From positions 1,321-65,320 of the forward strand of contig NZ_QFWW01000013.1 of assembly GCF_003265345.1 (NCBI RefSeq): DNA of 64,000 bases, written 5' to 3'. A model generated the notes under the pieces. That model was not told where the DNA came from. It did not search any database and saw only the letters and a program-made list of their open reading frames with translations. The stretch comes from Lentzea terrae (lineage in GTDB: Bacteria; Actinomycetota; Actinomycetes; Mycobacteriales; Pseudonocardiaceae). A program made the position numbers and the translations under genes. Below, piece after piece: positions 1 to 7,518 of the stretch (the stretch's first letter is position 1; every line of letters starts with the position of its first letter).

Positions 1-206
1 ACCCGGCGTTCGGCGGCCAGCACGGCTACGGCGGACAGCCCGGGTACGGCGGCGGCTACGACCACGACGACCAGCACGGTCAACGGCGCGGGCCGGGCAT
101 GGGCGGCATGCTCGCCGCCGGTGCGGCCGGCGCCGCGGGCGGTGTGCTCGGCGGAATGGCGATCAGCAGCATGGCCGACGAGTTCTTCGGCGACGACGAA
201 GGCTGA
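1..206 (+). CDS. Gly-rich protein, C-terminal fragment (5' end outside window)
   Basis: The frame is open from base 3 to a TGA at 204-206, giving about 67 C-terminal residues; the start lies upstream of the window. The first half is rich in Gly, Tyr, Gln and His (GGYGG-like repeats). It is followed by a hydrophobic Gly/Ala stretch (MGGMLAAGAAGAAGGVLGG) resembling a glycine-zipper segment, then a short acidic tail ending DEFFGDDEG. This arrangement is common in small stress or membrane-associated proteins of high-GC bacteria, but no specific family can be named from the tail alone. A very strong hairpin follows, so the gene probably ends its transcript here. Confidence 0.6.
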   Translation, partial: PAFGGQHGYGGQPGYGGGYDHDDQHGQRRGPGMGGMLAAGAAGAAGGVLGGMAISSMADEFFGDDEG

Positions 207-219
207 CCGGGACTCGCAG

Positions 220-273
220 CGAAGCCCGCGTGACAGGCGCCCCACTCCCTCGGCGCCTGTCACGCGGGCTTCG
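220..273 (+). terminator. Long perfect hairpin downstream of the Gly-rich gene
   Basis: Bases 220-241 and 252-273 form a perfect 22-bp inverted repeat around a 10-nt loop. It starts 13 bases after the stop codon. No T-tract follows, as is usual for high-GC actinobacterial terminators. It could also act as an RNA-stability element. Confidence 0.7.
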
Positions 274-456
274 TGCTGAGGCAGCCGCGGGACAAATGTC
301 CACTGAGGACTTACCCTCCAGCCGACGATCAACCGCTCCTGAACAGCCACAGTGGACTCCCGAGCCGATCGGCCCGGAAGGTCCGGCCGGGTGGCGGGGG
401 CCGTACCCCAACCTGACGGATGGTCCCGTCACCTGCCGCACCGCAACAGTTGCGGT

Positions 457-1758
457 ATGACACAGATGCCACCACCGCAGGACACGTCGACTGCGCCGGA
501 GACATCGCCTCCCCAACCTCAGCCGGCGACCGAACCCGCTCCCTCGATGGGACGCTTGGTCGGGATCGACCTGGCCCGCGCGCTGGCCGTGTTCGGCATG
601 TACGTCGTGCACCTCGGCCCCTCGGCGACCAACGCGACCGGCGTCGGTGCCTGGGTGCGGCACCTGACGGAAGGCCGTTCGTCGGCCCTGTTCGCCACGC
701 TCGCCGGGTTCTCGCTGATGCTGATCGCCGGCCGCCTCGAGCCGAAGACCGGTGTGGCCGGACGGCAGGCGAAGGCCAGGATCGCGATCCGGGCCGCGGT
801 CCTGCTCGTCCTGGGCACCGTGATGATCACGTTCTACGGCGACGTGGTGATCCTCGCCTCCTACGGGCTCTTCTTCCTCCTGGCCATGCCACTGCTGCGG
901 CTGAGCGCCAAGACGCTCGCGATCATCGCGGCCGGGATCGCCGTCGCCGGGCCGCTGCTGGCCTTCGGCCTCAAGCTCCTGATCACCGAGCCGGCCAGGG
1001 CAGCTGTCAAGGCCTACGACCCACTGGCCCAACTCGGCGGCGCGGGACTGCTGGACCTCCTGCTCACCGGCTTCTACCCGGCGATCCCCTGGATGGCGTT
1101 CATCGTCGGCGGCATGGCGCTGGGCCGGCTGGACCTGACCTCCGGCACCGTGCGCAAGCGGCTGGCCGTGTTCGGTCCCGCCCTCGCCCTGTTCGCCTAC
1201 GGCACCTCGTGGCTGCTGTCCCGGCTGATCGACGGCGTCCGGGAAGCCGCGGAGATGCAGAGCGCCAGGGGACCCGGCGGCTCGGGCATGGGCAAGGGAC
1301 CGAAGGACCTCGGCGCCGCCGCTGACATGATGCCGCCCAACACCACGGGATCGGCCTGGTCGCTGCTGACCTCGGGGCCGCACAGCGGAATGCCGTTCGA
1401 CGTCATCGGCTGCATCGGAGTCGCGATCACCGTCATCGTGCTCGCCATGATGGCCATCGACCGCCTGCCGCTGCTGCAGCGCCTGGCCGCACCGATCATC
1501 GCCGTGGGCACCATGTCCCTGACCGCCTACGTCGGCCACTTCCTGCTGTCGTCCCAGATGTCCGGAGCTTCCGGAGCCGGCGAACCCTCCGGGATGGCCG
1601 TGACCGCCGGGTCCGAGTCCCAGGCGTCCTGGACGCCGGTGCTCATGTTCATCTTCGGCGCCATGGTGTTCGCCTTCGTCTGGTCTCGCTTCTTCAGCAA
1701 GGGACCGCTGGAGTACTTGCTCAACCTCGCCACCAAGCCGGCGAAGTACATCCGCTGA
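457..1758 (+). CDS. Multi-pass membrane protein, heparan-alpha-glucosaminide N-acetyltransferase/DUF1624-DUF418-like
   Basis: The protein is 433 residues from the ATG at 457; further upstream the frame is Arg/Pro-rich and non-natural, so that ATG is preferred. It starts with about 30 Pro/Thr-rich residues. The motif GIDLARALAVFGMYVVHL, typical of the HGSNAT-like/DUF1624 acyltransferase fold, follows with about ten hydrophobic segments. A polar loop around residues 265-315 is rich in Gly and Met. Members of this superfamily move acyl groups across the membrane onto sugars or cell-envelope components, but the substrate cannot be read from sequence. It stands alone: a hairpin terminator shared with the opposing gene lies just after its stop. 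No clear ribosome-binding site is visible. Confidence 0.7.
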   Translation: MTQMPPPQDTSTAPETSPPQPQPATEPAPSMGRLVGIDLARALAVFGMYVVHLGPSATNATGVGAWVRHLTEGRSSALFATLAGFSLMLIAGRLEPKTGVAGRQAKARIAIRAAVLLVLGTVMITFYGDVVILASYGLFFLLAMPLLRLSAKTLAIIAAGIAVAGPLLAFGLKLLITEPARAAVKAYDPLAQLGGAGLLDLLLTGFYPAIPWMAFIVGGMALGRLDLTSGTVRKRLAVFGPALALFAYGTSWLLSRLIDGVREAAEMQSARGPGGSGMGKGPKDLGAAADMMPPNTTGSAWSLLTSGPHSGMPFDVIGCIGVAITVIVLAMMAIDRLPLLQRLAAPIIAVGTMSLTAYVGHFLLSSQMSGASGAGEPSGMAVTAGSESQASWTPVLMFIFGAMVFAFVWSRFFSKGPLEYLLNLATKPAKYIR

Positions 1759-1760
1759 GA

Positions 1761-1793
1761 CCTGGCCGACCGGCTACCTGCCGGTCGGCCAGG
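1761..1793. terminator. Bidirectional terminator between convergent genes
   Basis: Bases 1761-1773 and 1781-1793 form a perfect 13-bp stem with a 7-nt loop. It begins three bases after the + strand stop, and the stop codon of the opposing SnoaL-like gene sits in the loop, so it probably serves both genes. Confidence 0.7.
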
Positions 1794-2337
1794 CTTGACC
1801 GGTGTCGGTCAAGCGCGGGTCCGGCTCGCCACCGGCCATGGCGAGCGCGCCGGCGACGACGCGGCCGAGCTTGAGCAGGTCGGCGGGCTTCTTCTTGTCC
1901 AGCCCGGCGAGCAGCTGCTTGAGGATGGTGAGCTGGTCGAAGTAGATGCGTTCGGTGACCAGGTTCTCGTCGGCGTCGAAGATGAAGTACGCGGTCATGC
2001 GGGTGCGGTGCGTGGAGCCGGTGGGCGGGATCTTGCCGAGCGGGCCGTTGTGGGTGCCCGTCAACCAGAACTCGACGATCACGGCGTCGTGCGCGTGCCG
2101 CAACGCGATGATCTCGTGGTTCTGGTCGGGAAACGCCACCCGCGTGTCGTGGTAGTACTCGCGGACTTCACCGTCGCCGTCGTGAACCTTCATCTGCGCG
2201 ATGAGCTCGTAGTGCGGGTGTGGGAACGTCGAGAGCGTGGCGTCCCAGTCCTGCCGGACCTCGTCATGAAAGTGGTCGAGGACGAGCTTTTCGCGTGCGC
2301 GCAGGACTTCTTCGGACGGCAAGGCGAAGCGGGACAT
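1774..2337 (-). CDS. SnoaL-like/NTF2-fold protein (ester-cyclase-like)
   Basis: The protein is 187 residues starting MSRFALPSEEV. An AGGAG ribosome-binding site lies 7 bases before this ATG, which decides the start. The sequence shows the NTF2-like pattern: an N-terminal helix pair, VREYYHDTRVAFPD, IALRHAHDAVIVEFWLTGTH, then TAYFIFDADENLVTERIYFD. That is the layout of SnoaL-type polyketide cyclase-like proteins, which bind small hydrophobic ligands or catalyse isomerisation, cyclisation or hydration. It faces a TetR gene across a strong operator at 2354-2397 and is probably the regulator's target. Its substrate is unknown. Confidence 0.75.
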   Translation of the reverse strand: MSRFALPSEEVLRAREKLVLDHFHDEVRQDWDATLSTFPHPHYELIAQMKVHDGDGEVREYYHDTRVAFPDQNHEIIALRHAHDAVIVEFWLTGTHNGPLGKIPPTGSTHRTRMTAYFIFDADENLVTERIYFDQLTILKQLLAGLDKKKPADLLKLGRVVAGALAMAGGEPDPRLTDTGQAWPTGR

Positions 2338-2353
2338 GGGATGCTCCTGCTTT

Positions 2354-2397
2354 ATCCACGGTGTGGGTTTACTGCACGGTATACCCACACCGTGGAT
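2354..2397. promoter_or_regulatory. Palindromic double operator between the SnoaL-like gene and tetR
   Basis: Arms 2354-2368 (ATCCACGGTGTGGGT) and 2383-2397 (ACCCACACCGTGGAT) are perfect inverted repeats of 15 bp with a 14-bp spacer. Each arm contains its own small dyad, CCAC-N3-GTGG. It lies 17 bases from one start codon and 22 from the other, an ideal place for the adjacent TetR protein to repress both genes. Binding is inferred. Confidence 0.75.
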
Positions 2398-2419
2398 TTC
2401 AACAAGGCGTTGGGGCACG

Positions 2420-3127
2420 ATGAACGCCATGAGCACCACACGCAGGGGACGTCCGCCCAAGGGCGAGAGCCAGCTCTCCCGCGAGGCGATCGTGCAGGCC
2501 ACCCTGCGGGTCATCGACGCGGAGGGCGTCAGCGCGGTCAGCATGCGCGCGGTCGGGCGTGTCCTCGGGGTCGACGCGAAGAGCCTTTACCACCACGTCG
2601 ACGGCAAGGACGGCCTCCTCGACGCGGTGGCCGAACACCTCCTGGGGTCCATCGCGCTACCCGAGCGCACCGGCGACCTGACCACCGATCTGCGGGCGAT
2701 CGCCTACGCCTTCCGCGAGCGGGCACTGGCCCATCCCGAGGCGGCTTCCCTCGTGCTGACCCGGCAGCTGGCCTCGTTCGAGGCGCTCGCCCCGATCGAG
2801 GCGGTCCTGACCGTCCTGCGCGCGGCCGGCTGCCCTGCGGAGGAAGCCGTCCACCTCCTCAGGACGCTCGTCGCGACCCTCATCGGCTCACTGTTGCGGG
2901 AAGTCAACGCCGGCCCGACCTACGGCACCACCGACACCGCCGGAATCGCGCAGCGCCAAGCGGTCCTGGCGAACAGCGGCCTGCCCGCGATCGCAGCCGC
3001 CGCACCGCACCTCGCCCGGTTCGACGCCGCCGCCGAGTACGAGTTCGCGGTGGAACTCGCACTCGACGCGCTGGTCGCACGGATCGGCACCGGCGCACGT
3101 CCCGACACTGAGATCATCGGCCCATGA
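2420..3127 (+). CDS. TetR-family transcriptional regulator (TetR_C-type)
   Basis: The protein is 235 residues from the ATG at 2420; a second in-frame ATG at 2429 is also possible, and neither has a strong Shine-Dalgarno sequence. Residues 4-70 hold a RGRPPKG basic arm and a helix-turn-helix (AEGVSAVSMRAVGRVLGVDAKSLYHHV with GKDGLLDAV). The long C-terminal helical ligand domain resembles the tetracycline-repressor C-terminal class rather than the AcrR class. The double operator at 2354-2397 sits immediately upstream, so autoregulation and control of the divergent SnoaL-like gene are likely. The stop overlaps the start of the amidohydrolase (ATGA), putting that enzyme in the same transcript. 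Confidence 0.85.
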   Translation: MNAMSTTRRGRPPKGESQLSREAIVQATLRVIDAEGVSAVSMRAVGRVLGVDAKSLYHHVDGKDGLLDAVAEHLLGSIALPERTGDLTTDLRAIAYAFRERALAHPEAASLVLTRQLASFEALAPIEAVLTVLRAAGCPAEEAVHLLRTLVATLIGSLLREVNAGPTYGTTDTAGIAQRQAVLANSGLPAIAAAAPHLARFDAAAEYEFAVELALDALVARIGTGARPDTEIIGP

Positions 3128-4287
3128 CCGATCTGCACGAGCTCTATCGCGACCTGCACCAGCACCCCGAACTGTCGCTGCAGGAGTTCCGCACAGCCGA
3201 AGTGCTCGCGGATGCACTGCGGCCGCTGGGTTTCGACGTCACCACGAACGTCGGCGGCACGGGCGTGGTCGGCGTGCTGCGCAATGGCGACGGGCCGGTA
3301 GTGCTGCTGAGGGCGGACATCGACGCGTTGCCAGTCGAAGAAGCGACCGGGCTGCCCTACTCCTCGACTCGGCCCGGAGTGGCGCACGCGTGCGGGCACG
3401 ACATGCACGCCACGTGCCTAGTCGGGGCGGCCGAGCGGCTCGCACAGACCCGCGCGGAGTGGTCCGGCACGCTGCTCGTGGTCTTCCAGCCGGCCGAGGA
3501 ACTGGTCTGCGGCGCGCGGAACATGGTCGAGGACGGGCTGTTCGAGCGGTTCGGCCGGCCGGACATCGTGCTGGCGCAGCACGTGGGGCCGTTGCCCGCC
3601 GGCATGATCGCGTACGGCAGCGGCCCGCTCATGGCGGCGTCCGACTCCGTCACGGTCACGTTGTTCGGGCGGGGTGGCCACGGGTCGGCGCCGGAGACGA
3701 CGGTCGACCCGGTGCTGATGGCCGCCCACGCCGTCGTGCGGCTGCAGGGCATCGTCGCGCGCGAGATCTCGCCCAGCGAGCGTGCGGTGGTCACGGTCGG
3801 GCGGATTCAGGCCGGTACCCAGGAGAACGTCATCCCGGAGACGGCCGAGCTCGGGATCAACATCCGGTCGTTCAACGAGCACGTCCGCGGTCTGCTGCGC
3901 GCCGCCGTCGAACGGATCGTGCGCGCCGAGGCTGCCGCGTCCGGGGCGCCGCGCGAGCCGGAGTTCGACTGGCACGGGGGTACGCCGGTGCTGGTGTCCG
4001 ATCCCGACGCGACCAGCAGGACGGTCGAGGCCTTCACAGCGCAGTTCGGCCAGGAACGCCTGATCCCCGGCGCGGTGGTCAACGCGAGCGAGGACGTCGG
4101 CGTGTTCGGCATGGCCGCCGAAGTGCCGACGGTGTTCTGGTTCTTCGGCGGCATCGACTTCAGCGCACGCGAACCAGGCCGGGCCGCGCCGATGAACCAC
4201 TCCCCCGAGTTCGCGCCGGACATCGAACCGACGCTGTCCACGGGCGTCGACGCGCTGGTCGTCGCCGCACGGACGTGGCTCAGCTAG
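3124..4287 (+). CDS. M20 family amidohydrolase (HipO/AmhX-like)
   Basis: The protein is 387 residues and its ATG overlaps the TetR stop by 4 bp, implying translational coupling. The metal site HACGHDMH (residues 88-95), the upstream RADIDALPVEE segment and the FQPAEE glutamates are the hallmarks of M20 di-zinc amidohydrolases. These hydrolyse N-acyl amino acids, hippurate, IAA-amino-acid conjugates or peptides in the cytoplasm. The dimerisation insert GGHGSAPETTVDPV is present. No signal peptide is visible. Co-transcription with a TetR regulator suggests ligand-induced detoxification or salvage of an N-acylated compound, but the substrate cannot be predicted. Confidence 0.88.
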   Translation: MTDLHELYRDLHQHPELSLQEFRTAEVLADALRPLGFDVTTNVGGTGVVGVLRNGDGPVVLLRADIDALPVEEATGLPYSSTRPGVAHACGHDMHATCLVGAAERLAQTRAEWSGTLLVVFQPAEELVCGARNMVEDGLFERFGRPDIVLAQHVGPLPAGMIAYGSGPLMAASDSVTVTLFGRGGHGSAPETTVDPVLMAAHAVVRLQGIVAREISPSERAVVTVGRIQAGTQENVIPETAELGINIRSFNEHVRGLLRAAVERIVRAEAAASGAPREPEFDWHGGTPVLVSDPDATSRTVEAFTAQFGQERLIPGAVVNASEDVGVFGMAAEVPTVFWFFGGIDFSAREPGRAAPMNHSPEFAPDIEPTLSTGVDALVVAARTWLS

Positions 4288-4906
4288 CGGCGATCCCGTC
4301 GTACATCACGCGTCGCACGGCCTCGCTGAGCGCGCGCTGGTCCTCCGGCGTGCGCAGTGAGGTGATCGCCGAACCGAGGATCATCCCGTTGATGGCACGG
4401 GCCGTGTTGGCGACGTCGAGGTCGGCGCGCAGGTAACCCAGCTCGACGCCGTGCGAGAGGTAGGCGGCGGTCAGCGCGGCGGCCAGGTCGAACAGGTCGA
4501 GGATCCGTTCGGCCATCGCGCGGTCGATGCCGGGCGCCTCGAACAGCAGCAGGCGTGGCACGCGGGGGTCCTCGCCGAAGATGCGGGCCAGCGACTCGCC
4601 GATGCGCTCGGACTGCTCGCGGTACTCGGCGAGCGTCGACACCGCGTCCGGCGCGTTCTCCGCCGTGAGGGCCCCGGTGATGCGGGCGACCAGGTCGTCG
4701 ACGACGTGGTCGACGATGTCCCGCTTGTTCTGGAAGTACCGGTAGAACGTGCCGTGCCCGATGCCGAGCCGCGTGGCGACGTCGGCGATCCCGGTGGCGT
4801 GGTAGCCGCGTTCGGCGAAGCAGTCGAACGCCGCGTCGATGATCTCGCGGCGCAACTCCTGCTTCTTGCGCTCGGCGCGGCTGACGGGTTCGGCACTGGA
4901 CGTCAT
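4280..4906 (-). CDS. TetR-family transcriptional regulator
   Basis: The protein is 208 residues. It has an N-terminal basic segment SRAERKKQELRREI and the helix-turn-helix AERGYHATGIADVATRLGIGHGTFYRYFQNKRDIVDHVV (about residues 30-68), followed by a helical ligand-binding domain with a TetR_C-like LFEAPGIDRAMAERI. It converges on the M20 gene with an 8-bp overlap. It diverges from the flavin monooxygenase at 5003 and is most likely that gene's repressor. The 96-bp gap carries palindrome and repeat elements listed separately. Confidence 0.85.
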   Translation of the reverse strand: MTSSAEPVSRAERKKQELRREIIDAAFDCFAERGYHATGIADVATRLGIGHGTFYRYFQNKRDIVDHVVDDLVARITGALTAENAPDAVSTLAEYREQSERIGESLARIFGEDPRVPRLLLFEAPGIDRAMAERILDLFDLAAALTAAYLSHGVELGYLRADLDVANTARAINGMILGSAITSLRTPEDQRALSEAVRRVMYDGIAAS

Positions 4907-4948
4907 GCCGCAAGTCTATGACCTGCGGACACTTGTGATCACCCGAAA

Positions 4949-4974
4949 ACTGACATACGGTTCCGGAACTGACA
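4949..4974. promoter_or_regulatory. Candidate TetR operator upstream of the flavin monooxygenase
   Basis: The perfect 10-bp palindrome GTTCCGGAAC (4960-4969) is bracketed by two direct copies of ACTGACA (4949-4955 and 4968-4974). It lies in the divergent gap between tetR and the monooxygenase. Its role as the repressor site is inferred from position. Confidence 0.45.
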
Positions 4975-5002
4975 CTCGATTCCGTTCGGCGAGGAGGTCG
5001 GG

Positions 5003-6502
5003 ATGACCAGGCAGTACGACGCGATCGTGGTCGGTGCCGGATTCGGCGGCATGGGTGCGGCGATCGAGCTCAACCGGCTCGGGCTGCGCGACCTGCTGAT
5101 CCTGGAACGGGAGGACGACCTCGGCGGCACCTGGCACGTGAACCGCTATCCGGGGCTGGCCGTGGACATCCCGTCCTCGACGTACTCCTACTCGTTCGAG
5201 CCGAACCCGCACTGGTCGCGGCTGTTCGCGGCGGGCGACGAGCTCAAGCGGTACGCCGAGCACGTGGCGGACAAGTACGACCTGCGGAAGTACATGCGCT
5301 TCGGCACCGTCGTGACCGGCGCGTCCTGGCAGGACGACCGCTGGGAGGTCGTCACCGACAACGAGACGTTCACCGCGCGCTACCTGGTTACCGCCACCGG
5401 GTTCCTCTCCATGCCGAAGACTCCCGACATCGCGGGCATCGAGTCGTTCCAGGGCAAGGTGGTCCACACCGCCGCGTGGGAACCGACGGACCTGACCGGC
5501 AAGCGGGTCGCGGTCATCGGCACGGGTGCCACCGCGGTGCAGCTGATTCCCGAACTGGCTCGGGAAGCCTCGGCTTTGACCGTCTTCCAGCGCACGCCGA
5601 TCTGGGTCAGCCCCAAGCCCGACTACCCGATCCCGCAAGTGCTGCGGACGTTGTTCGCGCGGCTGCCGCTCGTGCAACGGGCCGTGCGGTGGCTGGGCAG
5701 CTCGATCCTGGAGCTGATGATGATCTCGGGCGTGGTGCACTACAAGCAGCTGCGCGTCGCGAACCGGCTGGCCGAGCGGTGGTGCCGGGCGCACCTGCAC
5801 CGCCAGGTCCGCGACCCGGAGCTGCGCCGCAAGCTCACGCCGGACTACTCGTTCGGCTGCAAGCGGCCCACGTTCTCCAACGACTACTTCCGCACGTTCA
5901 CCAAGCCGCACGTGCGCCTCGACACGTCGACCATCGCCCGGATCGACGCTTCCGGTGTCGTCACAGCCGATGGCCGCACCGAGATCGACGTGCTCGTGCT
6001 GGCAACGGGATTCAACCTCTGGGACACCAACTTCCCGGCGTTCGAGGTGATCGGTCGCGACGGCAGGGACCTCGGCGCGTGGTGGCGAAAGAACCGGTTC
6101 CAGGCCTACGAAGGCGTGACCGTGCCGGGCTTCCCGAACTACCTGTCGCTCAACAGCCCCTACTCCTACAGCGGGCTGTCGTACTTCACGACGATCGAGT
6201 GCCAGATGACGCACATGCGGCGGTTGTTCACCGCGATGCACGCACGTGGCGCAGCCGTCTTCGAGGTCACCCAGCGGGCCAACGACCAGTTCCTGCACCG
6301 GATGCGCACGAAGGTCACGCAGAACTCGGTGTTCTCGCTCGGCCAGTGCGCCACCGCGCACAGCTACTACTTCAACCAGCACGGTGAAGCCACCCTGCTG
6401 CGGCCGACGTCGACGATCAGCGCGCACCGGGCCGCCGGCCGTTTCCCGTTGGAGGACTACGACTTCTCGCCGGCCCTCGCGGCCACCGGGGCGGCGGCGT
6501 GA
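5003..6502 (+). CDS. Flavin-containing/Baeyer-Villiger-type monooxygenase
   Basis: The protein is 499 residues, with GAGGAGG five bases before the ATG. The FAD-binding Rossmann motif GAGFGG is at residues 11-16. The Baeyer-Villiger fingerprint FQGKVVHTAAW is at 149-159, followed by a second, NADPH-type motif VIGTGATAVQL near 171. The GGTWHVNRYPGLAVD segment is typical of class B monooxygenases. The family uses NADPH and O2 to oxygenate ketones, aldehydes or heteroatoms. The gene overlaps the downstream YhhN gene by one base and is divergent from a TetR regulator. The substrate is unknown; the membrane-lipid-linked neighbour hints at a lipophilic one. Confidence 0.87.
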   Translation: MTRQYDAIVVGAGFGGMGAAIELNRLGLRDLLILEREDDLGGTWHVNRYPGLAVDIPSSTYSYSFEPNPHWSRLFAAGDELKRYAEHVADKYDLRKYMRFGTVVTGASWQDDRWEVVTDNETFTARYLVTATGFLSMPKTPDIAGIESFQGKVVHTAAWEPTDLTGKRVAVIGTGATAVQLIPELAREASALTVFQRTPIWVSPKPDYPIPQVLRTLFARLPLVQRAVRWLGSSILELMMISGVVHYKQLRVANRLAERWCRAHLHRQVRDPELRRKLTPDYSFGCKRPTFSNDYFRTFTKPHVRLDTSTIARIDASGVVTADGRTEIDVLVLATGFNLWDTNFPAFEVIGRDGRDLGAWWRKNRFQAYEGVTVPGFPNYLSLNSPYSYSGLSYFTTIECQMTHMRRLFTAMHARGAAVFEVTQRANDQFLHRMRTKVTQNSVFSLGQCATAHSYYFNQHGEATLLRPTSTISAHRAAGRFPLEDYDFSPALAATGAAA

Positions 6503-7122
6503 TGAAGAAGCGGGCGTACGCGGCTACCGCGATCGTGGACTCGATCGCGGCAGCCCTTCCCAGCGCGCACGCCGCGCGCGCCGTGACCAAGTCGGCGTTG
6601 ATGCCCGTGCTGGCAGTGGCTTCGCCGCCGCGCGATCCCGGCATGGCGGTCGGCCTCGCCGGGTCGTGGGCGGGCGACGTGGCTCTGCTCGGCGACTCGG
6701 ACCGCGCGTTCCGCACCGGCCTGTTCAGCTTCCTCGTGGCCCACGTCGGTTACACGGCGGCGATGGCACGGCGGTCGACACCTGGCTCGCGCCGGCTGGT
6801 CGTGCCGATCGTCGCGGCTTCAGCGACCGGGGCCTTCGCGTTCGCTCGTGCGGCGGGACCCTCGATGGGAAAGCCGGTGGGCCTGTACGCCCTGACACTC
6901 GGCACCATGGTGGCTGCTGCTTCCACCGCACGTGGTGCCGGTGCGCGGCGGGTTTTCGGTGGTGCGGCGCTGTTCGCGGTGTCGGACGCGTTGCTCGGGG
7001 CCAGCCGGTTCGTCCTCTGCGGACGGGCGGCGCGGGTGGCTTCGGCCGGCGTGATGCCCACCTACGCGGCCGCGCAGTGGCTCATCCACACGGGGTTCTC
7101 ACGGGACGGTGACCCCGCATGA
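6502..7122 (+). CDS. YhhN/TMEM86-family membrane protein (lysoplasmalogenase-like)
   Basis: The ATG at 6502 shares one base with the preceding stop (TGATG), giving 206 residues; a GTG three bases earlier is possible. The protein is almost wholly hydrophobic with about seven to eight transmembrane segments. It carries the family-like pattern TKSALMPVLA ... GLAGSWAGDVALL (a membrane Asp) ... FLVAHVGYTAAM ... FAVSDALLGASRF (second membrane Asp). Animal TMEM86B cleaves the vinyl-ether bond of lysoplasmalogens; bacterial members are less studied. Coupling to a Baeyer-Villiger-type enzyme suggests a shared role with a lipid-derived substrate, which is inference. Confidence 0.72.
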   Translation: MKKRAYAATAIVDSIAAALPSAHAARAVTKSALMPVLAVASPPRDPGMAVGLAGSWAGDVALLGDSDRAFRTGLFSFLVAHVGYTAAMARRSTPGSRRLVVPIVAASATGAFAFARAAGPSMGKPVGLYALTLGTMVAAASTARGAGARRVFGGAALFAVSDALLGASRFVLCGRAARVASAGVMPTYAAAQWLIHTGFSRDGDPA

Positions 7123-7189
7123 AAACCCGTTGGATGCCCTGTGCTAACGTTCTTACGTCGGAACGAGCAAGGCTCCGGCACACAAACAA

Positions 7190-7263
7190 GCGCCGCTAGC
7201 TCAGTTGGTTAGAGCAGCTGACTCTTAATCAGCGGGTCCGGGGTTCGAGTCCCTGGCGGCGTA
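7190..7263 (+). tRNA. tRNA-Lys (anticodon CTT)
   Basis: A 74-nt cloverleaf can be folded by eye. The acceptor stem 7190-7196/7256-7262 closes with a terminal G-T pair, and TAGCTCAG marks the D arm. The anticodon loop is CTCTTAA with CTT at 7224-7226, the T loop is TTCGAGT, and the discriminator is A. CCA is not encoded. A strong intrinsic terminator follows 8 bases later. A possible weak promoter TTGGAT-17-TTACGT lies at 7130-7158. The arsenic cluster begins directly downstream. Confidence 0.95.
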
Positions 7264-7271
7264 CTCCAGAG

Positions 7272-7305
7272 AAGCAGGTAGAGATTCATCTCTACCTGCT
7301 TTTTT
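7272..7305 (+). terminator. Intrinsic terminator of tRNA-Lys
   Basis: A 13-bp perfect stem (7272-7284 with 7289-7301) has a 4-nt loop TTCA, and its last stem bases merge into a run of T to 7305. It is one of the few classical stem-plus-T-tract terminators in this window. Confidence 0.9.
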
Positions 7306-7489
7306 GCATTTCGCGTACTCATCTTCATTCTTCGTTCCTCCGTTGTGGATCATGGTTTGTGAGCCCGAGACGCGGGTGATCTTCGAGCGCCGGACGGTCC
7401 GGCACGATGCGGACCGAGGCGACCTTGCGCGGCACGAGGCGGGCGATTCCCTCCGTCCAAGGTCACTCGCTTGACACCGGCCATATTAG

Positions 7490-7518
7490 TCAACGAACAT
7501 TGAGTCAATGAACGTTGA
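7490..7518. promoter_or_regulatory. Tandem ArsR-type operators overlapping the arsR-arsC start
   Basis: Two 14-bp dyads, TCAACGAACATTGA (7490-7503) and TCAATGAACGTTGA (7505-7518), are spaced 15 bp apart. Both have the form TCAA-N6-TTGA. The second covers the ATG at 7508. TTGACA at 7471 and TATTAG at 7484 are nearby promoter-like hexamers, but their spacing is not canonical. Binding by the encoded ArsR domain would block transcription or translation initiation directly. Confidence 0.65.

Noticed and set aside
163-1539. A long minus-strand frame
   Set aside because: Gly/His/Asp-rich product opposite the membrane acyltransferase-like gene, with no family resemblance.
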